NCBI GenBank assembly: GCA_033439265.1
Contig: JAVTVX010000035.1
Coordinates: 19,866,001 to 19,930,000 of the forward strand
Direction: 5' to 3'
Length of the DNA: 64,000 bases
From: Dillenia suffruticosa
Taxonomy: Eukaryota; Streptophyta; Magnoliopsida; Dilleniales; Dilleniaceae
Part shown: positions 42,780 through 56,753 of the stretch, in pieces
How the letters are laid out: each line of letters opens with the position of its first letter
Numbering within the stretch: position 1 is the first letter of the stretch
Made by a program: the position numbers and the translations under genes
The notes under the pieces: model-generated
The model's database searches: none
Told to the model about the DNA's origin: nothing
The model's input: only the letters and a program-made list of their open reading frames with translations

Positions 42780-45700
42780 TATTATAGAAGGAATAGACAT
42801 ATTGAGAACCAATGTCGCAAAAAACAAGCTGATACGTGTTCTTCTACATCCAACCAACTGAGAAGAAATCAATTTCAGCGTGAACAGAATTATACACCAA
42901 ATCATAATCGACCAGTTATAACTATTATGAATAGTGCCTTATTTTTTTCTCATAGCTTGCCCTTCATTGAGAAATAAGTGCAACAACCATTCTCTTTAAT
43001 CTAATCAAATAATACCACACATTCTCATTCTTTAGCTAACCTGGCAGGTATGATTTCTTGTTTTTCTTCCCATTACAATGATTTTTAGGTAATTGATTTT
43101 GGATGTAGTGATCATATGACTCACGATCTAAAATGCTTACATGATGCCTCTTGCCATAATAGCTAACCTTTCAAACTCTCAAATGGTAGCATTGTTCCGA
43201 TAATTTACTTAGATTCCATTAAATTTTCATCAGATTTTTCATTAGATAAAATTTTTTATATCCCATCTTTTAATTTTAATCTCCTATATTTTAGCAAAAT
43301 CACAAAATCTCTTAATTGTTCTGTTACTTTTTTTTTTCCGGATTGTTGTATTTTTTAGGATCTGAAAACGAAGAGAATGATTGGATTGGGGAGAGAATAT
43401 GATGGTTTTTACTACCTTGTTCTAAAGTTCAATCACAATACTTTTTTGTCATCCATTGCTACAAAAGACAAAGAAAACTTATGGTATTGTCGTCTTGGCC
43501 ACCCTAGTTCAAGTATTTCACATTTGTTCTCTTGTTTAGATCATAATATCAGTTTCTTATTTAAATGCACTTGTATGATTTGCCATTTAGTAAAACAATC
43601 ACGACTTCCCTTTTCACATGGCTCTATCTCTTCTAAATCTTGTTTTGATTTAATTTATATCGATGTTTAGGAACCATATTCCACTCCTATTATCGGTGTA
43701 TGTTATTTTCTCACAATAGTGGATGATTTTTCACACTCTATCAAGATATATTTGACGCATTTTAAATCTCAAACTTTTACCCATATACGCTATTTTTTTC
43801 CATGGTTAAAACACAATCTGATATCTCCATTCACTAAGTGCGTAATGACAATGCACTTGAATTTTTCAATAATGACATCAACGAGTATTTTAATTCCCTT
43901 AGTGTCATTCTTCAATATAGTTATACTTACACAACCCGACAAAATGGGATTGTTGAACATAAACACTATCATCTACTAAATGTTGCATGAACTTTACGAC
44001 TCCAATTTCATTTACCTTTAATATTTTGAGGTGAATATATTCTTACTGGAATTTATTTTATCAATCGCACTCTTATAGCCATTTTTCATTGCAAAACCCT
44101 TTTTGAACTTTTGTTCCACAAAATAACTACATATCACCATTTACGTGTTTTCAGCTATTTGGTTTTCGGTCGAAATAATCATTCCAAATATAAATTTGAT
44201 TCACGAGTTTTATCAGATATATTTCTTAGTTACCCATATGGTCAAAAATGATTTAAGATTTTTTATATTAAATTTCAGACAATTTATGTGAATAAAGATA
44301 TCGTGTTTTATGAAAATATTTTTCCATGAAAATATTTTTCAATGCAAATTGCAAATACCAATTGATACTGTTACTGTCCATATTCTTTCCCTCCCATTAA
44401 CCGACACCGGTGATTCAACTTATTCATATTCAAATTCTAACATTGAACCCACTGCTACATATGCCATAACACCCCTTCGTCGCTCACAACGAGTAACTCG
44501 CTTTTCGACAAAATACTAAGACTATTATTGCTTTCAAGTTCAACATCAATCATTTTCAACTTTTTTAGGTATTCAATATCCTTTGAAAAATTATCTTTCC
44601 TTCCACCATTTATCTTCTAGACACTGTACTTTTCTTGGCGCCCTAACCTTTATTACAGAATGCAAAACGTTTACCCAAGCTGTACGAGTATATGAGTGGT
44701 GAGAAGTTATGAAAACATAATTGAATGCACTTGAAACAACAAATACATTGTCTATTATGCCTCTTCCCCTAGAGAAGAAACCTATTGGATGCAAATAGGT
44801 CTATATAATCAAACGGCATTCTGATGATAGTATTGAATACTACAAGGCGTGCTTGGTAGCCAAAGGATATATCCAAATTGAAAGGGTGGACTATCATGAT
44901 GCATTTGCTCTGGTAGCAAAATTAGTGATTATTCGAGTCCTTCTAGCAATTGATACTATTCAACGATGGTCTCTTTATCAGTTTGATATGCAGAATATTT
45001 TCTTATATGGTCCACTGTAAGAGGAAGTCTACATGTGTTTACCTCCCGGACATCCACAGCAGGAGAGAAACATTTAGTTTGCAAACTTAATAAATCTTTA
45101 TATGGCTTGAAACAAGTTAGAATAAATTGGTTTACCATATTTTCTGCTGCCTTATTAGAAGTTGGTTTTACAAAATCATATGCTGATAATTCTCTATTTT
45201 GCTTTCATCTTGGGCTGTCTTCACTTTTTCTCTTAGTTTCCGTGGATGACATCATCATGACTAAAAATGATCCAATACTTTCATCATAAATCAAGTTTTT
45301 CTTATTACAACACTTTCACATCAAGGATCTTGGCCCCCTCAAGTATTTTCTTGGTATTGAAGTAGTTAGATCTTCTCATAGTATTTATCTTTCATAACAT
45401 AAATATGTCATGGATCTTCTTGCAGATTTTGACCTTACTGGTGCTTGCATTGCTCATACACTTATGGAACAAAATTTCAAACTTATAGATTCTATTGGTG
45501 ATTTTCTAGAAGATCCCTCCTCTTATCATCGTTTAGTTGATCGTCTCATCTATTTGACTATTACTCGGTCTAATATTACATTCGTCACTAATGGTCTTAA
45601 CCAGCTTGGGTATCAACCTCGTCAGCCACACTTAAATGCTGCTCATCGGCTGTTTTGCTATTTAAAGAAAACTCCATACCAAAGTATTCTATTATCTTCC

Positions 45701-46465
45701 TCTGGCCCAATAGAGTTTATTGCTTTTTCAGATTCTGATTGGACAAACTGTCCTTAAACCTCTTGGTCAATTACAGGATACTGCACCTTCCTTGGTTATA
45801 GTTTGATATCTTGGAAAAGTAAAAAACAACAGACTATATCACATTCATCTGCTGAGATCAAATATCATGCCATGGCTACCACTACACAAGAAATCATTTG
45901 GTTTCGATCTTTACTTGGTGATCTTGACATTTCTTTTTCATCTGCCACTCCTCTATATTACGACAACCAATCAACATGTCATATCATTGCCAATCCAATC
46001 TTCCATGAACGTACCAAGTATCTTGTAATTGATTGTCATATTGTATGTGAAAAGTCTGAAATTGGAATCATTTAACCACTTACAATCTCTACTACAAATC
46101 AACCTGCTAACATTTTCACCAAAGCTTTAAGTAAAGACTAGTTTTTGTTTCTTCAAAACAAGCTGGACATTACTGACCTTCTTACACCAGCCGGAGGGAG
46201 AGTATTAGCAGAATTAAGGAAACAACATCAAATGAAAAGTTTGATTATAGGAACAAGATTTGACATCCATATATTTCATTCCTTTTAGTTGCTTAATTGA
46301 CATTTCTTTTTTAGTTGATCATCTTTCTCTTTTTATTACTTAATTAATTCATTTATATTCTATAAATATGTATATTAATTTTGTATATATACATATATAC
46401 TAAAACAAAGTAGATCAATGGAAAATTATTTCATTCACAATCAAATCTTCTCACTACAAACAACA
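42780..46465 (+). mobile_element. Decayed Copia-type LTR retrotransposon
   Basis: Plus-strand broken frames give the Copia polyprotein order. A protease-like IDFGCSDHMT is near 43090-43120, GAG-pre-integrase LWYCRLGHPSSS near 43480, and integrase (IVDDFSHSIKIYLTHFKS) near 43720-43760. Reverse transcriptase segments (GYIQIERVDYHDAFA, LYGLKQVR, VDDIIMT) span 44870-45270. RNase H (WKSKKQQTISHSSAEIKYHAMA, YYDNQST, ADIFTKAL-type end) spans 45800-46140. A polypurine tract CCGGAGGGAGAG precedes an LTR-like start TATTAGCAGAATT at 46203. The 3' LTR probably ends near 46465. No 5' LTR was found, and many stops and frameshifts make it inactive. Confidence 0.85.
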
Positions 46466-49400
46466 CAAGTCATGACGTACTGTAAACTTGCGCGCGTTGC
46501 CATAGGGAACCATTGAAGGACCCAACAGAGACTGTATTAAAGCTAACTTTCAAATGCAACAGTGAAACTCCATCTAAGCCAAGTAGAATACCCCCAATCT
46601 CTGATCTACCTTCATTCTCCTTTGGGACAATCTTCTCCTATATCTCCTTCACAAATGGAGGAGAATAACTGCCAATGCATAGAGGCGCTAAGAAACAATA
46701 GCAAAGATTGGATCTACTAAGAGGGCACCATAACTCTTAATCAAAAGCTGTAAGGCATGAGACTTGGGCCTTTGTTGAAAAAGATGCAAGTTTCCTCTTG
46801 GCACACCACTTCTTTACCTCTTTAATTTCATCACTTCTCATTTGAACATCCAATCGTGCAGCTGAGCGCATCGGTCGGGCTATGGCAAACACCACCCTCT
46901 ACAACTTCTTCGCCTCCTAATAGCTACGAAGTCCAAACATGGAGAAGGGGAGTGAGAGAGAGAGAGAGAGATGGGCATTTGCCTTGAACCCCCAACTTTT
47001 CATATGCTAAAAAATAAAGTGATTGACACACAACAGCCCCAAACCCACCAAAGATAAAAGTATGGATCTCATTGAAAGAGTTCCAAATACTATAGCTTAG
47101 CTTTCCAATCTATCATAAAAAAATCCTAGCTTGTTGATGTGATCACTATTATTAAACTCCATTACCCGGAGGTAGCAGTTGCTAGGAGACTGAGAGAAGG
47201 GGTTATATTTTAGTCTCTGTATTTAAGCATGGCCACCAAGCTAGTTCACCCGGTCAAAACCAGAATTGGATTATTCACCAAGTTTTAGTTAAAAAATCAA
47301 ACTAGAATCATACAGATAATAATCTAGGTATGGTTCACATTTTTGCAAAATTGGAACTGGAACTGAACCAAAACCGTGACGAACCATCGCTTTCATTTGT
47401 GAACCAAAATAGTGATTCCTTCAATTTTTTTCCTCTCCATATCTACGAACGTTTTTTCATTTGTAGGTTTAGATAATTTCTTACATAAGAGGAAAAAATC
47501 AAATTAGATGACAAGTAGAAAGGGTAATTGAAGTAGAGATGAGGGTTAGAGAGAGAAATTGAAGGAAATGAGGGTTGCGATGTCTGTTGAGGGGGGTAGA
47601 GAGACAGATTAGGGAGAAATCAAAGGGAATAATGGGTAGAGAGAGAAAATGAAAAAGACAGGAAAAAATTGAAAAAGAGAGAAGGTTGGTGTTAGTTTTA
47701 ATTGACATTGGCGGAAGTATGGTGATTTTTTAAAAAAATTAATAGATGGTGTTTTCGGGTGTACCTTAGTGCCTAGGTCTCCAAAATCCATGAATTGCGA
47801 ACTCTTTCATATGGTTTGTTTAGTCGAGATGCTGATTATAAAATTGAACTATCACCACAAATCCACGACACGTTAACCTAAAGTCCAAAGACACAATGAT
47901 AAAAGAAAGTTTTCTCGATCCCTCAATCTTTTTTTCACTTAATGCATTTGTCAATCTCTTTCTATCTATGGATTATGCTCTCCAGATGAATGATTTAATC
48001 TTACGTATATTTTGAGAAGTTAAATCATACAAAATAATTGGGATCATGGAAAGATACATTACGGAAGATAATTGTTGGTTAGTGGGATAATGAAAATTAT
48101 TCCATTATACCAAATTTAAAATTTTTTTGCTCTTGTGATAAAATACCCCTACATGACCATATTTACTAATAGTTGGAAATAGGGAAATCCAATGAGAGAG
48201 ATGATTCAGAGCAAAGATTTCTCAATTACATGTTCAAAGTAGAGAGAAATGTAGTGGTTGCTTGATCAATAGAAAAAATGGTAAAAAAAAAAAAGGAAAA
48301 AACTTTTGGGTGAGATACTCTATTGGATTTAAATATTATTTTTTGATTTTTTTAAAATCTGATGTGAAATTTGAAATATTACTCACCCCTTTAAATGTCA
48401 GACGTCCTCAGATGGCTCTCACTTTGGACGGTTCTCACTGTATACTTTTTTAGAGTATCTGATAACACTTTTCCCTTTTGGACAGCTCTCACTCTAACAC
48501 CATATGACCCTTTTCCCTTTTGAATGGTTCTTACCCTGATATCAGGTAATCCTTTTCTTTTTATTTTTGGACGGCTCTCACTCCGAACCTTATCAAGCAC
48601 TAAATAACCCTCTTCTAGGTAACCATTTTCTATATTGGATCGAAACTCTGATACTTATTTGTCATGAAATCAAGTGATGGATTCAAATCTAATAGGAAAA
48701 GTCTATCCAAAATATCAATTTGTTTGGTGAGAGAATTTATTGAACTTAAGTATTATTTTTTAATTTTTTTGAAACGAGATTTATAACATAATCCTTGCAT
48801 ATTGTTGTCCAAACTCCCTTTCGTTGTCAATTGCAACGGAGGAGGAAAAAAAAAATTTCAATTGCACGTGCGTAGCTTAACCATGGAAAATAAAGGAGCC
48901 ATCCAACTCCTGTTCCGGGTTTGGTACGTCCGTGAACCGTGGCCACCACGTGATCCCTTAGAAGTGTTGATTTTTGATATTCTAAGGTGGGGTCCGTGGG
49001 ATGGTTGGTGGGGCCGTCATCTAAGTTGGACTTCTCATCAATGTCTCCACGTCAAATGCTTGGATCCTGGCGTCGAAACCAAACGGTAGCGCAGAATCCA
49101 GAGGACGTCTGAAAATTGAGGTGCGGGTGTCCTGTCAAATGTGAGAGTGGGTAAGTGGGGCCAGTGAGCCCAAACAAAAGTCAAAGGGCAGAGTGGCCAT
49201 TTTATAATAATAATAGTTAAGAACACATCTCGAGTACTGGAAAATTAATATTAAGTTTTGGGTTCCATTTACTAGTTCTCACAACAAATTAAACCTTCAC
49301 GGGGCTCCTTTACCATAATTCATTTAATCATTGAGGAAAAAAGTTATTAGAAAAGAAATTCAAGAATTTCTAATTTTATGATAAAAATAAAAAGAAAATA

Positions 49401-52400
49401 GTATCAAAAGAGTCGGAACACAAAAAAAAGAATTTTAGAATTTCTTTATCATAAATTGTATTTTTATCGAATCGAAATAATGAAATCTAATAAAATTAAA
49501 TAAAATAATCATTATTAGTGATGAAGGTAAAAAAAAAATGTCCAATAGATTAGTTAAAAAAAACATTTTATCATCATATTTGTTATTAAGACCGTATCAG
49601 ACCATCTCAAAAATTGATAATAGAACAAATTTATTTTATCACAATTTAAATACCGATTTATGTTAAGAATATGTCATTTAAAGAAAACGAGTTAAATTTT
49701 AACGTAAAAAAAAAATTCAATTATACTAAAATAAAATTTAATAATTTAATTCAGCTTTGTGTTAAATTTTATTTTTTCACTCTCCTTCTTAAGATTGTTA
49801 TCAAATCCCAGATTGCAATTCTAAATATGTGTAAAAATAACTTACATGTCATAACTGTATATATTTAGAGATTGAGTTATGAGATCGAAAAATAACTTAA
49901 AAAGAACAAAAGATAAAATAAAATTTGACTTAAATTTGAATTATTCTTTTAAATTACTTTGTTTAATTGAGTTTTTGAAATTCAAAATATGTAACAATTA
50001 GAATTTTTTAATTGTAGTTGATGATGTAAATATTATACGTCGATGCGAAATTTTAAGGAATTTCAGTACATAACATTCATGTAATTAACTATATTATCCT
50101 AAGAACACATTAATTACATATTTTATAGTATAAAGACACAACCGTAGTAATATAAAATTAAAAAAAATAATAATTAAAATTAGGGAGTTTGCATATAATT
50201 TATCGTTTTCTTTTACCTTGGGAGCAAAGTCACATGAAGTGCAGTTTCATTGGACCTTTACTCAGCGTGGCTAACAGTAACATGGGTTAAACATTGCCCG
50301 GTATGGGTGTGCTTTCACTTTCCCAAATGGCAGATATTATCTTTTTAATTAGCCTTGGTTTCTGATTGAAAATTCATTAGCTGGTGGGCGGAATAAAGTA
50401 CAATTAAAAAATTAATTAAATTGTGAAGATTTTGAATTATTGGGAAAGAATTTAATGGCTGCTGTCAGATTTACAAACTATATACACATTCCATGTTCAG
50501 AAAATTATATAAATCATGAATCGAAGTGGATGATAATCCAGCCAAAGATATTCATTAGATCATAAAATTTAATATCTTAAACTGTGATTTTATTATCAAT
50601 GAATTATAATTTAATTGATATTATTTTATTCCTTTTAAAAATTTTCGATTCGAATCCCCCCTATATAAAAATGTAATGACTTTTCACGGAACAAAGTTTC
50701 TAATTTTGGTCAAATATCAATATAAAGTCTTTTGTCTGTCCCTTGTTCAAACTATAATTTAGTTGAATTTTCTTTTTCATACTGCTTTTCCTAATCATAG
50801 TACGTATTTTTTTATCCTTTATTTAGACAAACTATGATTTAACTCAGATAAAAGGTGAAGCACCTAAACCTTTTTTTTTTTTTTTTTACCATAAAATAAC
50901 CCATGTAGACATTTCAGACGCGTGATAGTTGGAATTGATATCTTGTACGTATCCTAGAAAAAAAAATTCACTTCTTTCTACATGTGTTTCCATTAAAAAT
51001 AGTTTTGTTACGTTTCTATCTTCGGGTGGAGGAAGATATCTCACCTCGGTTGGAGCAATTGCTCATTTGGGGTTAGCCTTTTGTCAATTCTATGAGACTT
51101 CCGTGGGTTAGACTTGCAATGGCGAGAAACACACCAAAGAACAATAATTAAGGAATCCAAAATTCAATGTCTTGACCCTCAAACAAATGAGTACTTTATG
51201 TTTATTAGATAGCCATCATTTGGAGTATGAGATGAAATGGACAAAAGAATGGAGACAAGAAATGACCAAAAAAAAAAAAAAAATGAAATAAAAATTAAAA
51301 AAATATATTATGACAAAGCTAAAAATATTATTAAATTTCATTCATATGTTTCCGAAAAAATAAGATAAAATTTTTGTTCATTTTTACGTTTGAGACTGAC
51401 ATTATTTTTTTTTTTCTTTGTTTAGCACACCAAACACTCTATCCTATATATCCATCCCTAAAAGGTACGAATACTGGCCTCCCTTAAACTGCCCACAGAA
51501 TGCAACTTTTCCATTTCTTTACATGATTTAAGACAAACATAACATTATATACTAATTTTATATGCTAATTTTTTATTCCAAAATGTGACTATAATAGCAT
51601 ATTAAGGCTTTCGAATGGGTGATTCATGATGTTGATGATCTCACATCTCTGGTCTGGGATGGAACCTCCACAGGGAGAAAGGCTCGAGATATTAAACTAG
51701 ACAAAAACTTTGGTTTTGCGTGCTTCATTCAAAAACACAAGTATAAGGCTCCAAATTTTTTAAATTAAGCTGGGATGCCTATATCCCAGTTTGGTGTGCC
51801 GGCTTTTCAAATTTAATCCGAAAACCAATCTACTAACTTGAAGAGTTGATTATTCTTGGCTGCAACAGCCAATTCAAGGTCAAAGCATTAGGAGGATGTA
51901 TTTCAATCACTCTACAACTAACCTTACCTTCTTAATGGATATTTACCAAACCCCAATATGACTAAATCATAACTTTTCCTTTGTTTATTGTTTCCAAATC
52001 TACAACCCAATTCAAAGCTTCCTCCAGTTGAAATAGATTGAAAATAATTCATTTGTGTCCAAGAGATTTTGTAAATTCTTGGCTGTGGATTCCCGTTCAA
52101 CGTCTGCTTTGTGCCAAAACATTGCTGAATTCCCAATCTGCCTCCGTTCCTAGAATTTTATCCAAATGTGATTGACCCAGATGAGATGGCCTTCTCTTCA
52201 CTGCGCTTAACTCTAGGATTACATTTGTTATGGTGACACATATTAACACGGATAAACATCCAACGCTTAACAAAATTAAAATTCTGCAATTTGATAGTCA
52301 AATTTTAAAATTCCCTAAGAAAAATGTACCTTCATTTCTGGTTTTGCATTCCTCCAGACTAAGGAAATCAATTTTGTGCAGATTGGAACGTAGGCCAGGG

Positions 52401-53986
52401 CTACATCCCAAACGACAAGCACAACCGAGAAACGCACATAAAAGAAGGCTAGCCCCTCTCAGCATGCATGAGATTTTTATTTAATTCCTATTTTTCTAAT
52501 TATTTCTTTAATGTTTTTTATTCTTTTGGAGTAACTAAGGTTGCGGGACTACATAACCATCTTTTATTTCATTAATTAGGAGACTTTCGATATCTTATTC
52601 ACTAAAGAACTCATACATATATTAGTTTGGTACGGTTTCCATTGCAGAGCCTAGGGTTTGGGCTGATAAATATTGCATTATTCTTTCTACCACATCAAAT
52701 TTCCAGGTATTGGATATGACAATTAGGGTCTTCAGGGTTAAATGAATCAAACTTGAAAATACTTTTTAAAATGTTTAGAAATTGAACATTTTAGGCGTTC
52801 TAGGCTTGGCTTGATTTCTTTGATAAAGTCTCTCAAAGATACTTAGAAAATAGACGTGACCTATTCTTTTACCCTTAAACCCTTGAGTGTTGGTGCAGTT
52901 GAAAATTTTTATCAACTAAACTTTTTGACTTTAAATCTACAAATCACATATAATCTGCTAATTTCATTTGGATGAGCATAGCATGATAAATTTGATAAAT
53001 ATGGAGCCAAGCTGAGGTTTCCAAAAACATTTTATGACATCTCGTGAAGGTGGACCAACATGAAGAGAGAGCTGAATATATATGAAGTTATTGCGCAAGA
53101 AAAATCATTGAGTGTGGCAACAAATCTTCTAAATCTTGTTCACAAAGAAATTGAGATATGTGAAAGTCAAGGGTCAACCTTTAACTGAACCAGAAATTTC
53201 AAAATTTGAAGCAGGAATGATGAAAGGAATTCTCTTCTCCCTCGGACCTGGTATCCCCAATAATCCGAAGATTTCTGTATACATTATTATTAATCATCAT
53301 GAAAAAAGCACCATTCTCTCTCTTTTTAGATTTAAATTATATTATCAAGTAGGTAGTGATTTGAATTTCAATAAAAATGTCATGCATATCTAAAATTGAA
53401 GTTGGAAACCATCATGGCAGGACCAGTATCACTGTCACGCCTCATTATTGTAGCCCATTGGGCTGGGCTTAGATATTTTTCTAACCTGTCCCAAATTGGG
53501 CTACTTCTTGTTTCTATCTTTTTTCTTTCTTTTTTATTCCCTTTTATTATACAATCATTCGAATCTGAATTTCAGGATCGGGAGATAGAAGTTGTGCCCC
53601 TACTTTATCTGCACAGACAAGACAATTTGGTGTATTTCTTTTAAATGCATGCCACACTGCAAGAGGTAACCCACATAGTTATGGACACTCAGCGCTTCAT
53701 TTGGGATCAACCGACCATAATGCGCACCCTGCCCTGGGATGATTGAACCTATATATATATATAAGTACCAACAGATGATTTTACGTTAAATCTTTTAATC
53801 AAAATTCGATATTGAAACAATTAATGGAGTACTCCCCCGCCCCCCCCCCCCCAAAAAAAAAACCATGAACAAATCCCACCTCATTTTTTTATTGCGTCAT
53901 GTGGACTTGGTTTTAACTAAAAACAATTGAAATGAAAAATGTTGAAGTGAGATGGAAAGATATTGAAATTAAATTATATTTGTACT
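46466..53986. other. Gene-free intergenic region
   Basis: 7.5 kb without a gene I can support. It contains a GA run (46951-46969), a degenerate tandem repeat (48410-48600), an island of normal composition at 48880-49200, very AT-rich DNA at 49250-50200, and a possible worn SINE with a Pol III B-box-like CGATTCGAATCC at 50646-50657. Frames at 47499-47791, 52230 and 53136 are short and match nothing I know. Confidence 0.45.
48410..48600. repeat. Degenerate tandem repeat around GGACGGCTCTCACT
   Basis: The word GGAYRGYTCTCACT or a close variant occurs at about 48410, 48426, 48480, 48522 and 48569, mostly preceded by CCTTTTC(CC)TTTT. Spacing is irregular (16-54 bp). Confidence 0.6.
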
Positions 53987-54002
53987 AGAGTTGAAAAGGT
54001 TT

Positions 54003-54422
54003 TGAGAGAGGGCCTGCGGATTGCCAAAAGAAGGAATTTCTGGCCGATGATCATTGAATGTGACTCCCTCTACCTGGTTAGTGCAATCAACAGGGGAGTA
54101 GGTTCTCACTACCCTCTGAAGAACCTGCTGGAGGACTGTAAAGAGGCAATGCAGGAGCTTGGAGTTAGGGAGATCTTCCATGTGTTCAGAGAGGCCAACA
54201 GCTGCGCTGACAAGTTGGCCAAGCTGGGTTTTGGTTTGCAGAATCAGGAAGGAAATATCGCATGTCAAGAATCAGACCTCCCTCCTGCTGAAGTGGTTTG
54301 TCTGCTTGAGCTGGATGCTAAGGGTACTTCTTGGGCTAGAAGGAAGAGGGGGCTGCAGAGCCCTGCCTTCCCGGAAGTTGTTTGTCTCTAGTTTTCTTTT
54401 GTATCTCTTTTCAACCAAAAAA
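54003..54422 (+). mobile_element. 5'-truncated L1-type LINE with intact RNase H-like end
   Basis: The insertion is flanked by a perfect 16-bp duplication AGAGTTGAAAAGGTTT (53987-54002 and 54423-54438) and ends in a short A-rich tail. One open frame (from inside the left duplication to 54391) encodes the plant LINE C-terminal RNase H-like domain: REGLRIAKRRNFWPMIIECD, then IFHVFREANSCADKLAKLG. The domain is unbroken and the duplication perfect, so the insertion should be recent. The rest of the LINE is missing, as usual for truncated reverse transcription. Confidence 0.92.
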
Positions 54423-55389
54423 AGAGTTGAAAAGGTTTATGGGTAACATGACTCCATCACTATTGAACTGAGCTAATAAAAAAGAAAATTCTTCAATTTA
54501 TTGTACTTTTGGAATTTGAAAAATGTACGTATTATCTGAATTTGTTTGAGTGTAATATTTATAAGTAAAATGTACATTTTAGAAAGAGCAACTATGTTTC
54601 CACGTCGACATCCAACAAAATGGGAGGCAACAAATGAAAAGTCCAAATAATGAAACGCCAAAAACAAGATATTCTGAGAGGAGTTCGAATTTTGTTGAAG
54701 TTCAATTGACAAGTAAAACCCTCACAAGAATGAGTGATAAGGCATTATGTCACTTCTCAGCTCAGCCCCAATTGAAGCAAATCCACATGCCAATGTCTTT
54801 CTCTTGTGATTGTCAACTTCCCAATACGCATTTGAATCATTGAAAGAATAAGAACACAAGCTTTATACCTCTCCCTTGATTTTTCATAGGATTAGGCCCC
54901 ACGTTTTTGTCATGCCTTTCATCACATGTTTTGTTGTTACCTTAATAATAATGCAGGCTTTTCGAATTTGTCCAGGCTCATGCGGCCAAATAGAATCCTT
55001 TGATACTTTTAAAAAATGGAAGAAGACAAAATCATGGAGGTGGATGACTCGCCCTCGACACTCTGTCTGCATCAATGGGGGTGTGAATGACCTTCAAAAA
55101 TTATTTTTTTATTAAGAAAGCTTAAAGCCATCATGCATCATAAAATATCTTCCATGTTTGTGATGATTTAAGAAATGATTTGATTTTTCCAAGATTTATT
55201 CGGTACCAAAAGAAATAGAATTAATATTTAGAATGGGTCTAATTGTTAATCATAAGAACTTTAGTTTAGCTCAAAATTTTCTCGGTTCACATAGATCCAT
55301 CACTAGTGATTTATTTAGCACTTAACTAATAAAGTAATTAGTATATGCTTGAGGCTTTTTAAATATATAAGTAGATACAGTATGGTGAT

Positions 55390-55570
55390 ATCAAACTTCT
55401 TTGGGTTGAGTGGTCAAGGGTACTCTTTCCCTTTAACTAGAGCTCTCGAGTTTAAATTTTGAAAATAACGAAAAAAAATTTAAGAGAATCAATTCTTAAA
55501 ATAGCCTTACAATGATTGAATCGGATTAATCGAATAAATTTCGAATATCTGTAATAAAAACAAAAATAAA
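55390..55570 (+). mobile_element. tRNA-derived SINE
   Basis: About 181 bp flanked by AGATACAGTATGGTGAT (55373-55389) and AGATACAGTACGATGAT (55571-55587), a 17-bp target duplication with two differences. It has an A-box-like GGTTGAGTGG and a B-box-like GAGTTTAAATT, and ends A-rich. Its middle (ATAGCCTTACAATG...GAATCGGATTA) is related to the SINEs at 23757 and 58577, so it belongs to the same superfamily but is older. Confidence 0.8.
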
Positions 55571-55952
55571 AGATACAGTACGATGATTATGTACCTTATA
55601 AATTATTTTAGAGTAAATTTAATTTTTAATGATTGAAATTTATTTGATGATTGAATTAAGAATAATTACTCAATTATATAATTCTAAGTTTAAAGACGTC
55701 CTAACAAATTAAAAAGAAAATATAAATAAATTTATGGATGACGATATTAAGAATCTTTTGGTTTTAGATAAACAAAACTTGTGGTTTTTCACTTCTGATG
55801 GAAAAATTCATTTTTCTTTTCTTTTTGTCGTCTTCTTATTCATTGTTGACCTTAATAGATGTGATAGAAGAAACTTCTGGTCATAATCTTGCCAAAAAGA
55901 TATTTATTCAATTGAGTTGAATTGAACACAACTTTAAATTGATATGGTCGGA

Positions 55953-55956
<4 letters not shown>

Positions 55957-56024
<68 letters not shown>
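55957..56024. repeat. (CT)n microsatellite
   Basis: About 68 bp of CT dinucleotides. The Arg-Glu frame on the other strand is an artefact. Confidence 0.97.
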
Positions 56025-56029
<5 letters not shown>

Positions 56030-56722
56030 TCACTTTAGTATTCAAATTTTTCCTAATTTCATAAAATAAGATTGATGGTATAATAATTTGTTGTACAAGA
56101 TTCAAGAATTATAGAACTATAAGATTCCAAGTTCAAACCCACGTTCTTCTTATCATAGCAAATATGGGGAAATTTTGTTTTTGTGAAATCCAAGGATAGG
56201 GTTGTTAAGCTTACACAAGCAATCAAACTGACAAGCTACTTGACTTGAGGTATGAAGATGAGCATGAGCAACAACGATTATGGTGCTTGCGTGGGCTACA
56301 TTCAAATGCAACCCTCTATCAAGCATCCCTTAGAAAGAATAATTGCCTTTACGTTTCACTAAAAACATCTTTTCTTGCAGAATTAGGGACCATAAATATT
56401 CGATGGTGGGGAAGGAAGGATAAGTATTCTGCATATGAAGTTGTGCTAAAAAACAAATGGTTGGTTTCTGAATTTATTTCTTAGGCCGACCCAAAACCAC
56501 CCTTATGCCCATACCATGTTATATGAATACTGCCCATCCACATGCACCCATAAAATTTTCCTTATTTTCTTAGCTAAATATTTAAATTAATTTTTAGGAA
56601 AAACTTACAAATTATAAGGAAAATTTATTACACTCTCGTTTTATTTATTAAAGCAAGCTAAACAATTATCATACTCAGTAAAAAATAAATACAACTCAAA
56701 AAGTTGCTGTCTTTTAATAATA

Positions 56723-56753
<31 letters not shown>

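Noticed and set aside
55908..56105. 65-aa minus-strand frame
   Set aside because: Arg-Glu run from the CT microsatellite.
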